DNA from: Pseudolabrys sp. Root1462
GTDB taxonomy: Bacteria > Pseudomonadota > Alphaproteobacteria > Rhizobiales > Xanthobacteraceae
Length of the DNA: 64,000 nt
Direction of reading: 5' to 3'
NCBI RefSeq assembly: GCF_001426945.1
Contig: NZ_LMFS01000001.1
Coordinates: forward strand, 2,193,904 to 2,257,903
Positions within the stretch are counted from its first letter, which is position 1, and each line of letters begins with the position of its first letter. The notes under the pieces are model-generated. The model was given only the letters and a program-made list of their open reading frames with translations, had not been told where the DNA came from and did no database searches. The translations under genes and the position numbers were made by a program. This document shows positions 9,380 through 18,062 of the stretch, one piece after another.

Positions 9380-10678
9380 TTACCGCCGCGCGCCGCTCTT
9401 CGGCTTGGCGGGTTCGACCGGCTTGGCTGCTTCCGGCGGCTTCGGCGTTTCAACCGGCTTTGCGACGTCGGCCGGCACGGTCCCTGCAGGCGCGGCGGCG
9501 CCGCGCTCGATCGCGCGCAGCTTGGCCACGTTCTTCTGGTGCTCGGCATAGCTGTCCGAGAAGACGTGGCCACCGGTGCCGTCGGCGACGAAGTAGAGCT
9601 CTTTGGTGCGCGCCGGATTGGCAGCGGCCTCGAGCGAGGCGCGGCCGGGATTGGCGATCGGGCCCGGCGGCAGTCCTTCGATTGTATAGGTGTTGTAAGG
9701 CGTCGCCTGCTCGATCTCGCTCTTCATGATCGGCCGGCCCAGCGCGCCCTTTCCGCCGGTCAGGCCGTAAATGATGGTCGGATCCGACTGCAGCCGCATC
9801 TTTGCCTTGAGGCGATTGACGAACACGGCGGCAACGCGCGTGCGCTCGTCATCGCGGCTGGTTTCCTTTTCGACCAGCGAGGCCAGCGTCACCAGTTGCT
9901 CCGGAGTCTGCACCTGGCTCGGCAGATCCGACGAGCGCCGCGCCCAGACTTCCTGCAGCACGCGCTTCTGCGCCTGCTCCATGCGGCCCAGTATCTGCTC
10001 GCGCGACATGCCGCGCGTGAATTTATAGGTCTCCGGCAGCAACGAACCTTCGCGGGGAATTTCCTTGATCTGCCCCGACAGCGCATCGGTCTCCAGCAGA
10101 CGCTGCACGATCTGTTCGGAGGTGAGCCCTTCCGGCACGGTGAAGGCGTGCTGCACCACCTTGCCTTCGCTCAATGTTTCAACGACGTCGGACAGACTCG
10201 CGTGCTTAACGAACTTGTATTCGCCATGCTTCAGCGTCAGGCCGCGCGCCTTCAGCACCATGACGCCGCCGAAGAAGACATAGGGCTGATCGATCACGCC
10301 CTCACGCTGAAGAAGATCGGAGATGTCCTTGACGCCGTAGCCCGAGGGAATGTTGACGATCTTGTCGTCGCTCAACGGACCCGGCTGGTCGAACTTCTGC
10401 TTGCCGATGAACAGGCCGCCGCCGATGGCGACGGTGATGATGACGAGCAGCGTGAAGATGGCATTGCCGAACACCACCATCGGATGGCGCGCGCGAGCTG
10501 AAGCGCGGCGTGGTCCCGGCACCTTCTCGGGTTCAAGCGCCGCCCGCGGGCTGCGCGGCGGCTTGCCAATGGGCGGCGGCACGGCCGTCGCGGCGGCTCG
10601 CGCAAAGGGCCCGCGCCGCGTCGGCGCCGAAGCCGCTGCGTCAGGACCGTTCTGGTCTGGTGGAAGTCCCGCGGTCAA
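9380..10678 (-). CDS. mltG: Endolytic murein transglycosylase MltG
   Basis: MltG cleaves nascent peptidoglycan glycan strands inside the chain and is thought to set their length. The 432-residue protein has a basic, proline-rich cytoplasmic N-terminus (about 1-65), one membrane helix (about 66-90), a LysM-like region, and the YceG catalytic domain with the conserved glutamate in SLVEKET near residue 268. It also has the SDPTIIYG and YNTYTIEGLPPGPI blocks. The C-terminus adds a tail of about 45 residues rich in proline, alanine and lysine, which is not part of the domain. It lies downstream of fabF, as in many proteobacteria. Confidence 0.94.
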   Translation of the reverse strand: MTAGLPPDQNGPDAAASAPTRRGPFARAAATAVPPPIGKPPRSPRAALEPEKVPGPRRASARARHPMVVFGNAIFTLLVIITVAIGGGLFIGKQKFDQPGPLSDDKIVNIPSGYGVKDISDLLQREGVIDQPYVFFGGVMVLKARGLTLKHGEYKFVKHASLSDVVETLSEGKVVQHAFTVPEGLTSEQIVQRLLETDALSGQIKEIPREGSLLPETYKFTRGMSREQILGRMEQAQKRVLQEVWARRSSDLPSQVQTPEQLVTLASLVEKETSRDDERTRVAAVFVNRLKAKMRLQSDPTIIYGLTGGKGALGRPIMKSEIEQATPYNTYTIEGLPPGPIANPGRASLEAAANPARTKELYFVADGTGGHVFSDSYAEHQKNVAKLRAIERGAAAPAGTVPADVAKPVETPKPPEAAKPVEPAKPKSGARR

Positions 10679-11016
10679 AGTCTGCTCTCGCTCGTTCTTC
10701 CAGTTGGCCGCCCGCCGTTACCCGATCGTCCCGGTCGCCCGTCACTACGATCCGGAAGCCATGCCGGATAGCTGTGTCCGCACCGCGGCGGAAGTTGGCT
10801 GCCAACGCGACACGCCGGCCGGCTTCCAAGCGCCGGACGGTAACCCGCCGGGGCAAAATTAGCAGCAGATTGTTCAGGTTAGGAAGAAATGTGGCGAAAG
10901 CGCGGGACTTCTCCACGGCCCATATCACGGGCCCCATCTGGCACGGTCCGGCCGCGATTCGCCCCGTGCGACACCGGCCCATGCGTCCGGCGCGACCGCA
11001 CCGGCCACGGCCGGTG
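10679..11016. other. 338-bp intergenic region between fabF and mltG
   Basis: No convincing gene is present. A 113-codon minus-strand frame here is arginine-rich, lacks a family signature and overlaps the start of mltG, so I treat it as non-coding. Directly at the fabF stop lies a perfect 9-bp inverted repeat (GCACCGGCC/GGCCGGTGC, 10998-11017) without a T-run. The rest presumably holds the mltG promoter, but I could not pick it out. Confidence 0.5.
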
Positions 11017-12282
11017 CTAACCGTTGTAGCGGCTGAAGATCAGCGAGGCGTTGGTGCCGCCGAAACCGAACGAGTTCGACAGCGCCACGTTCACCTCGCG
11101 CTCACGCGCCTTGTGCGGCACCAGATCGATCGGCGTCTCGACCGACGGATTGTCGAGATTGATGGTCGGCGGCACGACCTTGTCGCGGATCGCCAGGATC
11201 GAGAAGATCGCCTCGACCGCGCCGGCGGCGCCGAGCAGATGACCGATGCACGACTTGGTCGACGACATGGAAATGCGGCCGGCGGCATTACCGACGAGGC
11301 GCTGCACGGCGCCGAGTTCGATCTCGTCGCCGAGCGGCGTCGAGGTGCCATGCGCATTGATGTAATCGACGTCATCGGCGCTGAGATTGGCGCGCTTCAG
11401 CGCCATCTTCATGCAGCGATAGGCGCCATCGCCATCGGGCGCCGGGGCGGTGATGTGATAGGCATCGCCGGAGAGACCATAGCCGACGAGTTCGGCGTAG
11501 ATCTTGGCGCCGCGCGCCTTAGCGTGTTCGAGTTCTTCGAGAATGACGGCGCCGGCGCCCTCGCCCATAACGAAGCCGTCGCGCGCCTTGTCGTAGGGAC
11601 GCGACGCCCGCGTCGGCTCATCGTTGAAGGCCGTCGACAGCGCGCGCAGCGCGGCAAAGCCGGCGAGCGAAAGACGATTGACCGGAGATTCGGCGCCGCC
11701 GGCGACCATCACATCGGCATCGCCGAGCGCGATCATGCGCGCCGCATCGCCGAGGGCATGCGCGCCGGTCGAACAGGCCGTGACCACGGCGTGATTGGGG
11801 CCCTTGAGGCCAAACTCGATCGAGACGAACCCCGAGGCGAGATTGATGATGCGCCCGGGAATGAAGAACGGCGATACCCGGCGCGGACCCTTTTCGTGCA
11901 GGATGACCGCGGTCTCGGCCACGCCTTCGATGCCGCCAATGCCGGAGCCGATCAGAACGCCGGTCGAAACCTGTTCTTCCTCGGTCTTGGGATGCCAGCC
12001 GGCGTCGTCCAGGGCCTGCTTGGCCGCGCACATCGCATAAACGATGAACTGATCGACCTTTCGCTGCTCCTTCGGCTCCATCCACTGGTCGGGATTGTAG
12101 GTGCCGCCGGTGCCGTCGCCACGCGGAATCACGCAGGCGATCTTGGCCGAAAGATCGGACACTTCGAACGTGTCGACCTTCTTGGCGCCGCTCTCGCCCT
12201 TGATGAGGCGAGACCACGTTGGTTCGACGCCGCAACCCAGCGGCGTGACCATTCCCATTCCGGTGACGACAACTCGCCTCAT
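11017..12282 (-). CDS. fabF: 3-oxoacyl-ACP synthase II (FabF)
   Basis: FabF condenses malonyl-ACP with a growing acyl-ACP in type II fatty acid elongation. The 421-residue protein opens MRRVVVTGMGMVTPLG. Its Cys-His-His triad is visible: Cys in VTACSTGAHALG near residue 169, His in NAHGTSTPLGD near 309, and His in KSCIGHLLGAAG near 345. The start at 12282 matches the family's N-terminus, and an upstream ATG adds ten unrelated residues. It follows acpP and precedes mltG on the same strand. Confidence 0.96.
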   Translation of the reverse strand: MRRVVVTGMGMVTPLGCGVEPTWSRLIKGESGAKKVDTFEVSDLSAKIACVIPRGDGTGGTYNPDQWMEPKEQRKVDQFIVYAMCAAKQALDDAGWHPKTEEEQVSTGVLIGSGIGGIEGVAETAVILHEKGPRRVSPFFIPGRIINLASGFVSIEFGLKGPNHAVVTACSTGAHALGDAARMIALGDADVMVAGGAESPVNRLSLAGFAALRALSTAFNDEPTRASRPYDKARDGFVMGEGAGAVILEELEHAKARGAKIYAELVGYGLSGDAYHITAPAPDGDGAYRCMKMALKRANLSADDVDYINAHGTSTPLGDEIELGAVQRLVGNAAGRISMSSTKSCIGHLLGAAGAVEAIFSILAIRDKVVPPTINLDNPSVETPIDLVPHKAREREVNVALSNSFGFGGTNASLIFSRYNG

Positions 12283-12450
12283 ACCCGGCTCCGCGCAATG
12301 TGACGAAGGCACGGCGCTACACCGGCTTCGGCCGTCGTGAACGGCCTAAGCACCGCGCACCGCACATCGCCGGCCAAACGATGGCCGTAGTAACGACGCT
12401 GGTCCATAAAGCTGGAGAGCGGCCGCGGCGTCAGTTCGACACGCAGCGTT

Positions 12451-12690
12451 TCAGCTCTTGGCGTTCTTTTCGAGGAACTTGACCGCATCGCCGACGGTCA
12501 GAATCGTCTCGGCGGCGTCATCGGGAATTTCGCAACCGAATTCTTCCTCGAAGGCCATGACGAGCTCGACCGTGTCGAGGCTGTCGGCGCCAAGATCATC
12601 GATAAAGCTTGCCCCTTCGGTCACCTTGTCGGGCTCAACGCCCAGGTGCTCCACGACGATCTTCTTCACCCGCTCGGCAACGTCACTCAT
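12451..12690 (-). CDS. acpP: Acyl carrier protein AcpP
   Basis: This is the central carrier of acyl chains in fatty acid synthesis. The 79-residue acidic protein has the phosphopantetheine attachment serine in GADSLDTVE (residue 37), preceded by the helix I sequence [11 protein letters not shown]. Its length and sequence are typical of alphaproteobacterial AcpP. It lies between fabG (303 bases upstream) and fabF (168 bases downstream), and the long upstream gap suggests its own promoter for high expression. Confidence 0.97.
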   Translation of the reverse strand: MSDVAERVKKIVVEHLGVEPDKVTEGASFIDDLGADSLDTVELVMAFEEEFGCEIPDDAAETILTVGDAVKFLEKNAKS

Positions 12691-12993
12691 CGGTCAAACC
12701 TCGTGCTTTTTCAGATTAGGCTGCGTCCCGGTCGGTTCACAGCCATCGCGCTTCGGCCTCGTCGTGGTGACAGTGGCGTGACGACTCGCATCGCGGATAC
12801 CTTCAAGCCTTCGCCTTCAGACATCCAGGATCGGCCGCCCCAGCCGGGCCGAAATTCGGTTACCACACTTCAAATGCGTTGACTAGCAGCCCCAGTCTAG
12901 TCGGTAGAGGGCTGAAAAGCCACACGAATTCACCTCTCAACAGCCCCGGAACGCTGGGCCGCCCACTGCCCCCAGGCAATGGCCGCCCGCCCC
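12691..12993. other. 303-bp intergenic region upstream of acpP
   Basis: There is no gene here. The region separates fabG from acpP on the minus strand and probably carries the acpP promoter and leader. It contains an inverted repeat GACTAG-N10-CTAGTC at 12881-12902, about 190 bases before the acpP start, which could be a regulator site or a weak fabG terminator stem. I could not assign -35/-10 elements with confidence. Confidence 0.4.
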
Positions 12994-13731
12994 CTAGAAC
13001 ATGGCCATGCCGCCATTCACGTGAATGGTCTGCCCGGTCACATAGGCCGCTTCGTCGGAGGCCAGATAGACCGCCGCAGCCGCCACGTCCAGCGGCGTTC
13101 CGAGTTTCCCCGCAGGAACCTTGGACAAGATGGTTTCGCGCTGCTTGTCGTTGAGCTTGTCGGTCATCGCCGAGGTGATGATGCCCGGCGCGATGCAGTT
13201 GGCCGTGACATTGCGCTTGGCGTATTCGGCGGCGACCGCCTTCATCATGCCGACCATGCCGGCCTTCGACGCCGTGTAGTTGCCCTGGCCCGGATTGCCG
13301 GTGAATCCGACCACCGACGAAATGCCGATCACACGCCCGAAGCGGCGGCGCATCATGCGAGACACCGCGGCGCGCGTCAGGCGGAAGGTCGCGGTCAGAT
13401 TGACCGCAATCACCTTGTCCCAGTCTTCGTCCTTGAGCTGGACGAACAGGTTGTCCTTGGTGATACCGGCATTGGCGACGAGGATGTCGAGCTTCTGCAT
13501 CTTCTCTTCCGCCGCCGGCACCAGCGCCTCGACCTGCTCGGCGTTGGACAGATCGCAGGGCAGCACGTGGACGCGGCTGCCGAGTTCACCGGCGAGCTTG
13601 TCGAGCACGTCCTGACGCGTGCCGGAGATGGCCAGCGTGGCGCCCTGCCCATGCAGCGCGCGCGCGATCGCCTCGCCAATGGCGCCGGTCGCGCCGGTGA
13701 CCAGCGCGGTTTTTCCGTCCAGATTAAACAT
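12994..13731 (-). CDS. fabG: 3-oxoacyl-ACP reductase FabG
   Basis: FabG reduces 3-oxoacyl-ACP with NADPH in each fatty acid elongation cycle. The 245-residue short-chain dehydrogenase has the cofactor loop VTGATGAIGEA near residue 11, the NAGIT segment, the catalytic serine in ISSVVG, and the YTASKAG active site with Tyr near 152 and Lys near 156. The C-terminus GQTIHVNGGMAMF is the family ending. Its start overlaps the fabD stop as TGATG, so the two are coupled, and acpP and fabF lie downstream. Confidence 0.96.
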   Translation of the reverse strand: MFNLDGKTALVTGATGAIGEAIARALHGQGATLAISGTRQDVLDKLAGELGSRVHVLPCDLSNAEQVEALVPAAEEKMQKLDILVANAGITKDNLFVQLKDEDWDKVIAVNLTATFRLTRAAVSRMMRRRFGRVIGISSVVGFTGNPGQGNYTASKAGMVGMMKAVAAEYAKRNVTANCIAPGIITSAMTDKLNDKQRETILSKVPAGKLGTPLDVAAAAVYLASDEAAYVTGQTIHVNGGMAMF

Positions 13732-14678
13732 CAGCCATTTCTCCCGGCTTTAAAGGCTGCGACGTCGTCGGGCGTGCCGATCGACGTTGTGGTCGCACCT
13801 TCCGCGATACGCTTGTTGAGACCGGCCAGCACCTTGCCGGCGCCGACTTCGTAGAACTTGGTGACGCCCTGCGATGCCATGTAGGCAACGCATTCGCGCC
13901 AGCGCACGGTGCCCGTGACCTGCGCGACCAGCGATTTGACGATGTCGCCGGGCTCGCTGAGCGGGCTCGCGGCGACGTTGGCAACCACCGGCACCGCCGG
14001 TCGGTTGACCTGCACCTTTGACAATGCGTCGGCCATGACGTCGGCGGCGGGCTGCATCAATGCGCAATGGAACGGCGCGGACACCTGCAGGAGCATGGCG
14101 CGCTTGGCGCCCTTGCCCTTGGCGATATCGACGGCACGTTCGACGGCGGCCTTGTCGCCGGAGACCACGACCTGGCCGCCGCCATTATCGTTGGCGGCCT
14201 GACAGACCTGCCCCTGCGCTGCTTCGGCTGCAACGGCTGCGGCAGCATCAAAATCCAGACCGATCAAAGCCGCCATGGCGCCAACACCGGCGGGCACCGC
14301 CTTCTGCATCGCCTGCCCGCGCGTGCGCAGCAGCCGCGCCGCGTCGGAGATCGAGAAGGTGCCGGCCGCGGCCAGCGCCGAATACTCGCCGAGCGAGTGG
14401 CCGGCGACGAATTTGGCGTCGCGCGCCAGGTCGAGCCCGGTTTCGGACTGCAGCACACGGAAGGTCGCGAGCGACACGGCCATCAGCGCCGGCTGTGCGT
14501 TCTCGGTCAGCGTCAGCGTCTCGATCGGACCCTCGAAGATCGTGGTGGAAAGCTTGGCGGACAGCGCCGCATCGACTTCGTCGAAAACAGCCTTGGCGGC
14601 CGGGAAATCGTCGGCCAGCGCCTTGCCCATGCCGACCGTCTGGCTGCCTTGGCCTGGAAATACGAATGCGACCGTCAT
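13731..14678 (-). CDS. fabD: Malonyl-CoA:ACP transacylase FabD
   Basis: FabD loads malonyl groups from CoA onto ACP. The 315-residue protein has the N-terminal FVFPGQGSQ motif, the catalytic serine in GHSLGEYSAL near residue 93, and a histidine in the later APFHCALM block. The start at 14678 puts the GQGSQ motif right at the N-terminus, as usual. An upstream frame extension of 32 residues is arginine-rich and unlikely. It heads the fabD-fabG-acpP-fabF run and is divergent from a small + strand gene at 14900. Confidence 0.95.
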   Translation of the reverse strand: MTVAFVFPGQGSQTVGMGKALADDFPAAKAVFDEVDAALSAKLSTTIFEGPIETLTLTENAQPALMAVSLATFRVLQSETGLDLARDAKFVAGHSLGEYSALAAAGTFSISDAARLLRTRGQAMQKAVPAGVGAMAALIGLDFDAAAAVAAEAAQGQVCQAANDNGGGQVVVSGDKAAVERAVDIAKGKGAKRAMLLQVSAPFHCALMQPAADVMADALSKVQVNRPAVPVVANVAASPLSEPGDIVKSLVAQVTGTVRWRECVAYMASQGVTKFYEVGAGKVLAGLNKRIAEGATTTSIGTPDDVAAFKAGRNG

Positions 14679-14899
14679 GGTCCTCTTGCCGCCCCTGCTC
14701 GCTGTCGGAAAACATCGGCTTGCGGAAGAGCGCTTGCATGCGCGCCGAAGCCGGGGCCGAAAAACACGTCCCATCGCGGGATGTCAACCGGGCTTGTTCC
14801 CGCCGGCCGGCTCGGTAACCAACCAAAAAGACTCTGCCGCTAGTGTTTTTGGCTTCTTAGCCGCCGCCGAGCATCGGTCCCGGCGTCGCGGAGCGCTGT

Positions 14900-15115
14900 A
14901 TGGTCGACCTGGTCACCGAAGACGACATCGAACGGGCACGGAACGACCCCGGTTTTCGCCAGGAACTGCTGGCGAAAAACCTGGAGCAGTTGCTGGCCGC
15001 CCTCAATACGATGCGCCGGAACAACGGCGACCGCGACCCGCTCGGGGCCAAGCAGATCCGGGAGGGTGTCGATCTTGCCGTCCAGCTCGCCGGCCGGCTG
15101 CAAAAGGCCCCGTAA
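14900..15115 (+). CDS. Small hypothetical protein upstream of rpsF
   Basis: This 71-residue reading frame encodes a charged, helical protein without signal or membrane segment (MVDLVTEDDIERARNDPGF at the start, then LLAKNLEQLLAALNTMRR). Its amino-acid composition is like a real soluble protein, unlike the arginine- and serine-heavy frames antisense to genes. It sits between divergent fabD and the rpsF operon with independent spacing on both sides. I do not recognise a family and infer no function. The main doubt is its short length. Confidence 0.6.
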   Translation: MVDLVTEDDIERARNDPGFRQELLAKNLEQLLAALNTMRRNNGDRDPLGAKQIREGVDLAVQLAGRLQKAP

Positions 15116-15151
15116 GGTGGCCTGATACAGCCTGGGTCTGGCCCGCAAAAC

Positions 15152-15179
15152 TTGCGTTTTCGGCGAAACTCCCTATAAA
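15152..15179 (+). promoter_or_regulatory. Predicted sigma-70 type promoter of the rpsF operon
   Basis: TTGCGT at 15152-15157 and TATAAA at 15174-15179 are spaced by 16 bases and match the primary sigma factor consensus. Transcription from here would give an untranslated leader of about 190 nt before rpsF. Confidence 0.5.
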
Positions 15180-15302
15180 CCCGCAATCTTCCGTCGCTCC
15201 TGGTTGGGGACTGAACGGACGGCCGCAAATCCTGAGCACAAGCAAAGGTTTACGGTAGGGCTCACAAGGCCCGGCGTCCCGTGTTTCCGCCTTCTGAGCA
15301 AA

Positions 15303-15326
15303 TCGAGCCTTTCCCGAAGGGCTCGA
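15303..15326 (+). promoter_or_regulatory. Leader hairpin ahead of rpsF
   Basis: A stem of ten base pairs (seven perfect outer pairs TCGAGCC/GGCTCGA, then a T-G and two A-T pairs) closes a CCCG loop about 50 bases before the rpsF start. Leaders of rpsF operons in many bacteria carry an S6:S18-binding RNA with a conserved CCG. This hairpin could be a local version, but the match is only suggestive. Confidence 0.3.
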
Positions 15327-15378
15327 AGGGCTAGGCGCCAGGGCAACGGATATGGGCAAACCAAGGGAAAGGCATTTC

Positions 15379-15828
15379 ATGCCATTGTACGAACACGTCT
15401 TCATGGCGCGGCAGGATCTCAGCCCGCAGCAGGTTGAAGAACTGACCGCCAAGCTGACCGGCGTCATCACCGAAGGCGGTGGCAAGGTCACCAAGAGCGA
15501 GTATTGGGGGCTGAAGTCCCTCTCCTACCGCATCAACAAGAATCGCAAAGCGCACATGACGCTGCTCAACGTCGAGGCGCCGTCGGCGGCCCTGACCGAG
15601 ATCGAGCGTCAGGAGCGCATCAACGAAGACGTGCTGCGCTATCTCACCATCCGCGTCGAAGAGCTGGAAGAAGGCCCCTCGGCAATGATGCGCAAGTCGG
15701 ATCGCGACGATCGCGGTGACCGTGGCGATCGTGGTGACCGCGGCGGTTTCGGCCGTGGTGATCGCGACCGCGAGCGTCGGCCGCGTCGCGACGACGATGC
15801 TGCTGCTGAAATCGGTGGGGAGGAATAA
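15379..15828 (+). CDS. rpsF: 30S ribosomal protein S6
   Basis: S6 is a platform protein of the small ribosomal subunit and binds S18. The ATG at 15379 begins [15 protein letters not shown], the standard alphaproteobacterial N-terminus. An in-frame ATG at 15352 would add nine unusual residues. The fold (about residues 1-100) includes [17 protein letters not shown]. The 149-residue product is longer than the minimal S6 because of a disordered tail with repeated D/R/G units ([20 protein letters not shown]) and an acidic end. rpsR follows three bases after the stop. Confidence 0.96.
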   Translation: MPLYEHVFMARQDLSPQQVEELTAKLTGVITEGGGKVTKSEYWGLKSLSYRINKNRKAHMTLLNVEAPSAALTEIERQERINEDVLRYLTIRVEELEEGPSAMMRKSDRDDRGDRGDRGDRGGFGRGDRDRERRPRRDDDAAAEIGGEE

Positions 15829-15831
15829 GTC

Positions 15832-16086
15832 ATGGCTTTCGGTTCTTCACAGGGTGGCGGCCAGCGCCGTCCGTTCTTCCGCCGTCGCAAGACCTGCCCG
15901 TTCTCGGGCGCCAATGCGCCGAAGATCGACTACAAGGACGTGAAGCTGCTGCAGCGTTACGTCTCCGAGCGCGGCAAGATCGTGCCGTCCCGCATCACCG
16001 CGGTGTCGGCCAAGAAGCAGCGCGAACTCGCCCAGGCGATCAAGCGTTCGCGTTTCCTCGGCCTGCTGCCTTACGTGATCCGCTAA
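15832..16086 (+). CDS. rpsR: 30S ribosomal protein S18
   Basis: S18 pairs with S6 on the platform of the small ribosomal subunit. The 84-residue basic protein has an N-terminal glycine/arginine-rich extension followed by the family core: [15 protein letters not shown], then the [19 protein letters not shown]-like block with threonine-alanine here, and [10 protein letters not shown] at the end. It starts three bases after rpsF and is part of rpsF-rpsR-DUF2232-rplI. Confidence 0.96.
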   Translation: MAFGSSQGGGQRRPFFRRRKTCPFSGANAPKIDYKDVKLLQRYVSERGKIVPSRITAVSAKKQRELAQAIKRSRFLGLLPYVIR

Positions 16087-16096
16087 CTGTTGTGCT

Positions 16097-16190
16097 CATT
16101 CCGGGACGCGCCGTAAGGCGCGCCCGGGATACATAACCGCGGTCAACTATGGATCCCGGGCTCGCGGACTTCGTCCGCGCTCCGGATGAC
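16097..16190. repeat. Dispersed palindromic repeat (CATTCCGGG family)
   Basis: This intergenic block is made of paired inverted segments with CATTCCGGG, GGCGCGCC-type stems, GGATCCCGGG and CCGGATGAC. Related blocks occur at 22018, 33809 and 37884. Copies of this kind are common between genes in Rhizobiales genomes. It lies between rpsR and the DUF2232 gene. Confidence 0.65.
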
Positions 16191-16298
16191 GAACAAAACG
16201 AGGCGTCCGGATTCGATCCGCGCGCCGATGGTTGGGACGGACGGTTCTGCTGAAGAACATGATCCGTCTCTAACCGCCTCGAGGCGGGACAGCTCGGA

Positions 16299-17264
16299 AT
16301 GCTGCAAATTGGCTTCATAGGATTGGGTTCGGGCGCGGCGGCAGCGTTGCTGTTCGCCTCGGTGACGTCGGGCACGGCGTTGTCGATCCCGCTCGCCTAT
16401 CTGGCGCCTCTCCCGCTGATGATTGCCGCGCTCGGCTGGAGCCACTGGGTGGCGCTTGCAGGCGCGTTGATCGGCGGCTTTGCCATCTGGCTGTTTTTCG
16501 GCACGCTGTTCAGCGTCGGCTTCCTCGCAGGCATCGGCCTGCCCGGCTGGTGGCTCGGCTATCTCTCCATGCTGGCCCGGCCGGTCGGCAACGGCGGGCC
16601 GGCCTCGCTCGAGTGGTATCCGCCGGGACGCCTGGTGATCTGGTCGGCGGTGCTCGCCGCGGCACTGGTTCTGCTCGCGATCATCTCAGTGGGTTTTAAC
16701 GCGGACGACTTCCGCGAAACGCTGCGCGCCGCCTTGCGCGAGGTATTCAGAATCGCGGCCACCGAAGGCGGCGACACCGGTCTGACGACGCTCCGCAACC
16801 CCGATCGGGTGGTCGACATTCTCGTCGTTGCCCTGCCACCGGCCACCGCGGTGATGGCGACCATTACCAATGCTCTCAACCTCTGGCTGGCGGGGCGCAT
16901 CGTCAAGTTCTCCGGACGATTGACCCGGCCTTGGCCGGTGCTTGCCGACATGACATTTCCGCCGCGCGCCGCCGCGGCGCTCGCCATCGCGGCCGGGCTG
17001 TCGTTTGTCGATGGCCTCATCGGCATCGTAGCCGGTGTCATCGCCTCGAGCTTGCTGATGGCTTACGGCGTGCTCGGCTTTGCCGTCATGCACTCGGTTA
17101 CGCGCGGCCTGTCGAGCCGCGGCTTCGTGCTCGCCGGCGTTTATGCGTCGGTTTTGATCTTCGGCTGGCCGGTGCTGGCGCTGTGCATCATCGGACTGTC
17201 GGAAACCTTCTTCCATTTCCGCGCGCGTGCCGCCGTAAAACGCGGCCCGCCCGCATCGACCTGA
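16299..17264 (+). CDS. DUF2232 multi-spanning membrane protein
   Basis: This is a 321-residue integral membrane protein of the DUF2232 family, which is regularly found between rpsR and rplI in alphaproteobacteria. About eight hydrophobic segments are visible, at roughly residues 5-25, 30-45, 50-70, 75-90, 108-128, 175-195, 225-260 and 280-305. A central loop of about 40 residues ([16 protein letters not shown] and onward) is hydrophilic. There are no clear catalytic residues. The ATG at 16299 starts directly with the first membrane helix. Function is unknown, and co-location with ribosomal genes may only reflect co-transcription. Confidence 0.85.
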   Translation: MLQIGFIGLGSGAAAALLFASVTSGTALSIPLAYLAPLPLMIAALGWSHWVALAGALIGGFAIWLFFGTLFSVGFLAGIGLPGWWLGYLSMLARPVGNGGPASLEWYPPGRLVIWSAVLAAALVLLAIISVGFNADDFRETLRAALREVFRIAATEGGDTGLTTLRNPDRVVDILVVALPPATAVMATITNALNLWLAGRIVKFSGRLTRPWPVLADMTFPPRAAAALAIAAGLSFVDGLIGIVAGVIASSLLMAYGVLGFAVMHSVTRGLSSRGFVLAGVYASVLIFGWPVLALCIIGLSETFFHFRARAAVKRGPPAST

Positions 17265-17308
17265 ACTGCAACACACCGATCGAAACGATCAAACGAGGAG
17301 TACTGACC

Positions 17309-17965
17309 ATGGAAGTGATTTTGCTCGAGCGCGTCGGCAAGCTTGGAAAGATGGGCGATGTCGTCCGCGTCAAGGACGGCTATGCCCGCAACTTTCTGCT
17401 GCCGCGCAACAAGGCGCTGCGCGCCAACGCCGACAACAAGGCCCGCTTTGAAAGCATGAAGGCCGAACTCGAGACGCAGAGCCTCGAGCGCAAGGGCGAA
17501 GCCGGCAAGATCGCGGCCAAGGTGGACGGCAAGCAGTTCACCATCATCCGTCAGTCGTCCGAGACCGGCCAGCTCTACGGTTCGGTGACCTCCCGCGATA
17601 TCGCGACCCTGATCTCGACCGATGGCCTGACCATCTCGCGCGCGCAGGTCGAACTCAACGCGCCGATCAAGGCGCTCGGTCTGTACAAGGTGGCGCTCGG
17701 CCTGCATCCGGATATGGACGTGTCGGTGACCGTGATCGTCGCCCGCAGCGAGTCGGAAGCCGAACGCATCGCCCGCGGCGAAGACGTCACCGTGCGCGCC
17801 TCGGTTGCCGAGGACGCGGAAGCCGAAGCCCAGGCCGCCCGCGAGCGCGCCGAGGCTCTGTTCGATGCCGAGAGCGAAGAGGCCGAGGGTGGCGAGGCGG
17901 AGGCCGAAGCTGAGACCGAAGCCCAGCCCGCCAAGGGCAAAAAGAAGGCTAGCGAAGAAGCCTGA
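17309..17965 (+). CDS. rplI: 50S ribosomal protein L9
   Basis: L9 binds 23S rRNA near the L1 stalk and spans between subunits. The product starts [17 protein letters not shown] and continues with [18 protein letters not shown], the standard N-terminal domain, followed by the long helix and the C-terminal domain. At 218 residues it is longer than the classic protein of about 150, owing to an acidic alanine/glutamate tail (from about residue 165) ending in lysines. The start at 17309 has GAGGAG upstream (17295-17300). A strong terminator follows at 17994. Confidence 0.95.
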   Translation: MEVILLERVGKLGKMGDVVRVKDGYARNFLLPRNKALRANADNKARFESMKAELETQSLERKGEAGKIAAKVDGKQFTIIRQSSETGQLYGSVTSRDIATLISTDGLTISRAQVELNAPIKALGLYKVALGLHPDMDVSVTVIVARSESEAERIARGEDVTVRASVAEDAEAEAQAARERAEALFDAESEEAEGGEAEAEAETEAQPAKGKKKASEEA

Positions 17966-17993
17966 TCTTCAGGCGCATCGTTCGTCAGCAAAT

Positions 17994-18028
17994 AACCCCG
18001 CCCGGTCGAACCGGGCGGGGTTTTCATT
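17994..18028 (+). terminator. Rho-independent terminator after rplI
   Basis: A perfect 12-bp GC-rich stem (AACCCCGCCCGG/CCGGGCGGGGTT) closes a TCGAA loop and is followed by TTCATTTT. It ends the rpsF-rplI unit. It also lies just beyond the convergent cytochrome gene and could serve both strands. Confidence 0.85.
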
Positions 18029-18062
18029 TTGGCTTATACCTGCGGGCGCTGGCTGCGGCAGA

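Noticed and set aside
8390-10501. Very long + strand open frame (about 700 codons) opposite yicC and mltG
   Set aside because: It is fully antisense to two genes with clear family motifs, is arginine/histidine-rich, and has no recognisable domain. Long antisense frames are expected at this GC content.
10641-10982. 113-codon minus-strand frame between fabF and mltG
   Set aside because: It is arginine-rich, overlaps the mltG start and has no family signature or ribosome-binding site.
15700-15790. Possible CRISPR-like or satellite repeat
   Set aside because: The short tandem repeats are in frame and encode the DRG tail of S6; there are no spacers or cas genes.
16931-17308. Long upstream extension of rplI
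   Set aside because: It is an out-of-frame reading of the DUF2232 gene; L9 clearly starts [11 protein letters not shown] with a Shine-Dalgarno sequence just before.
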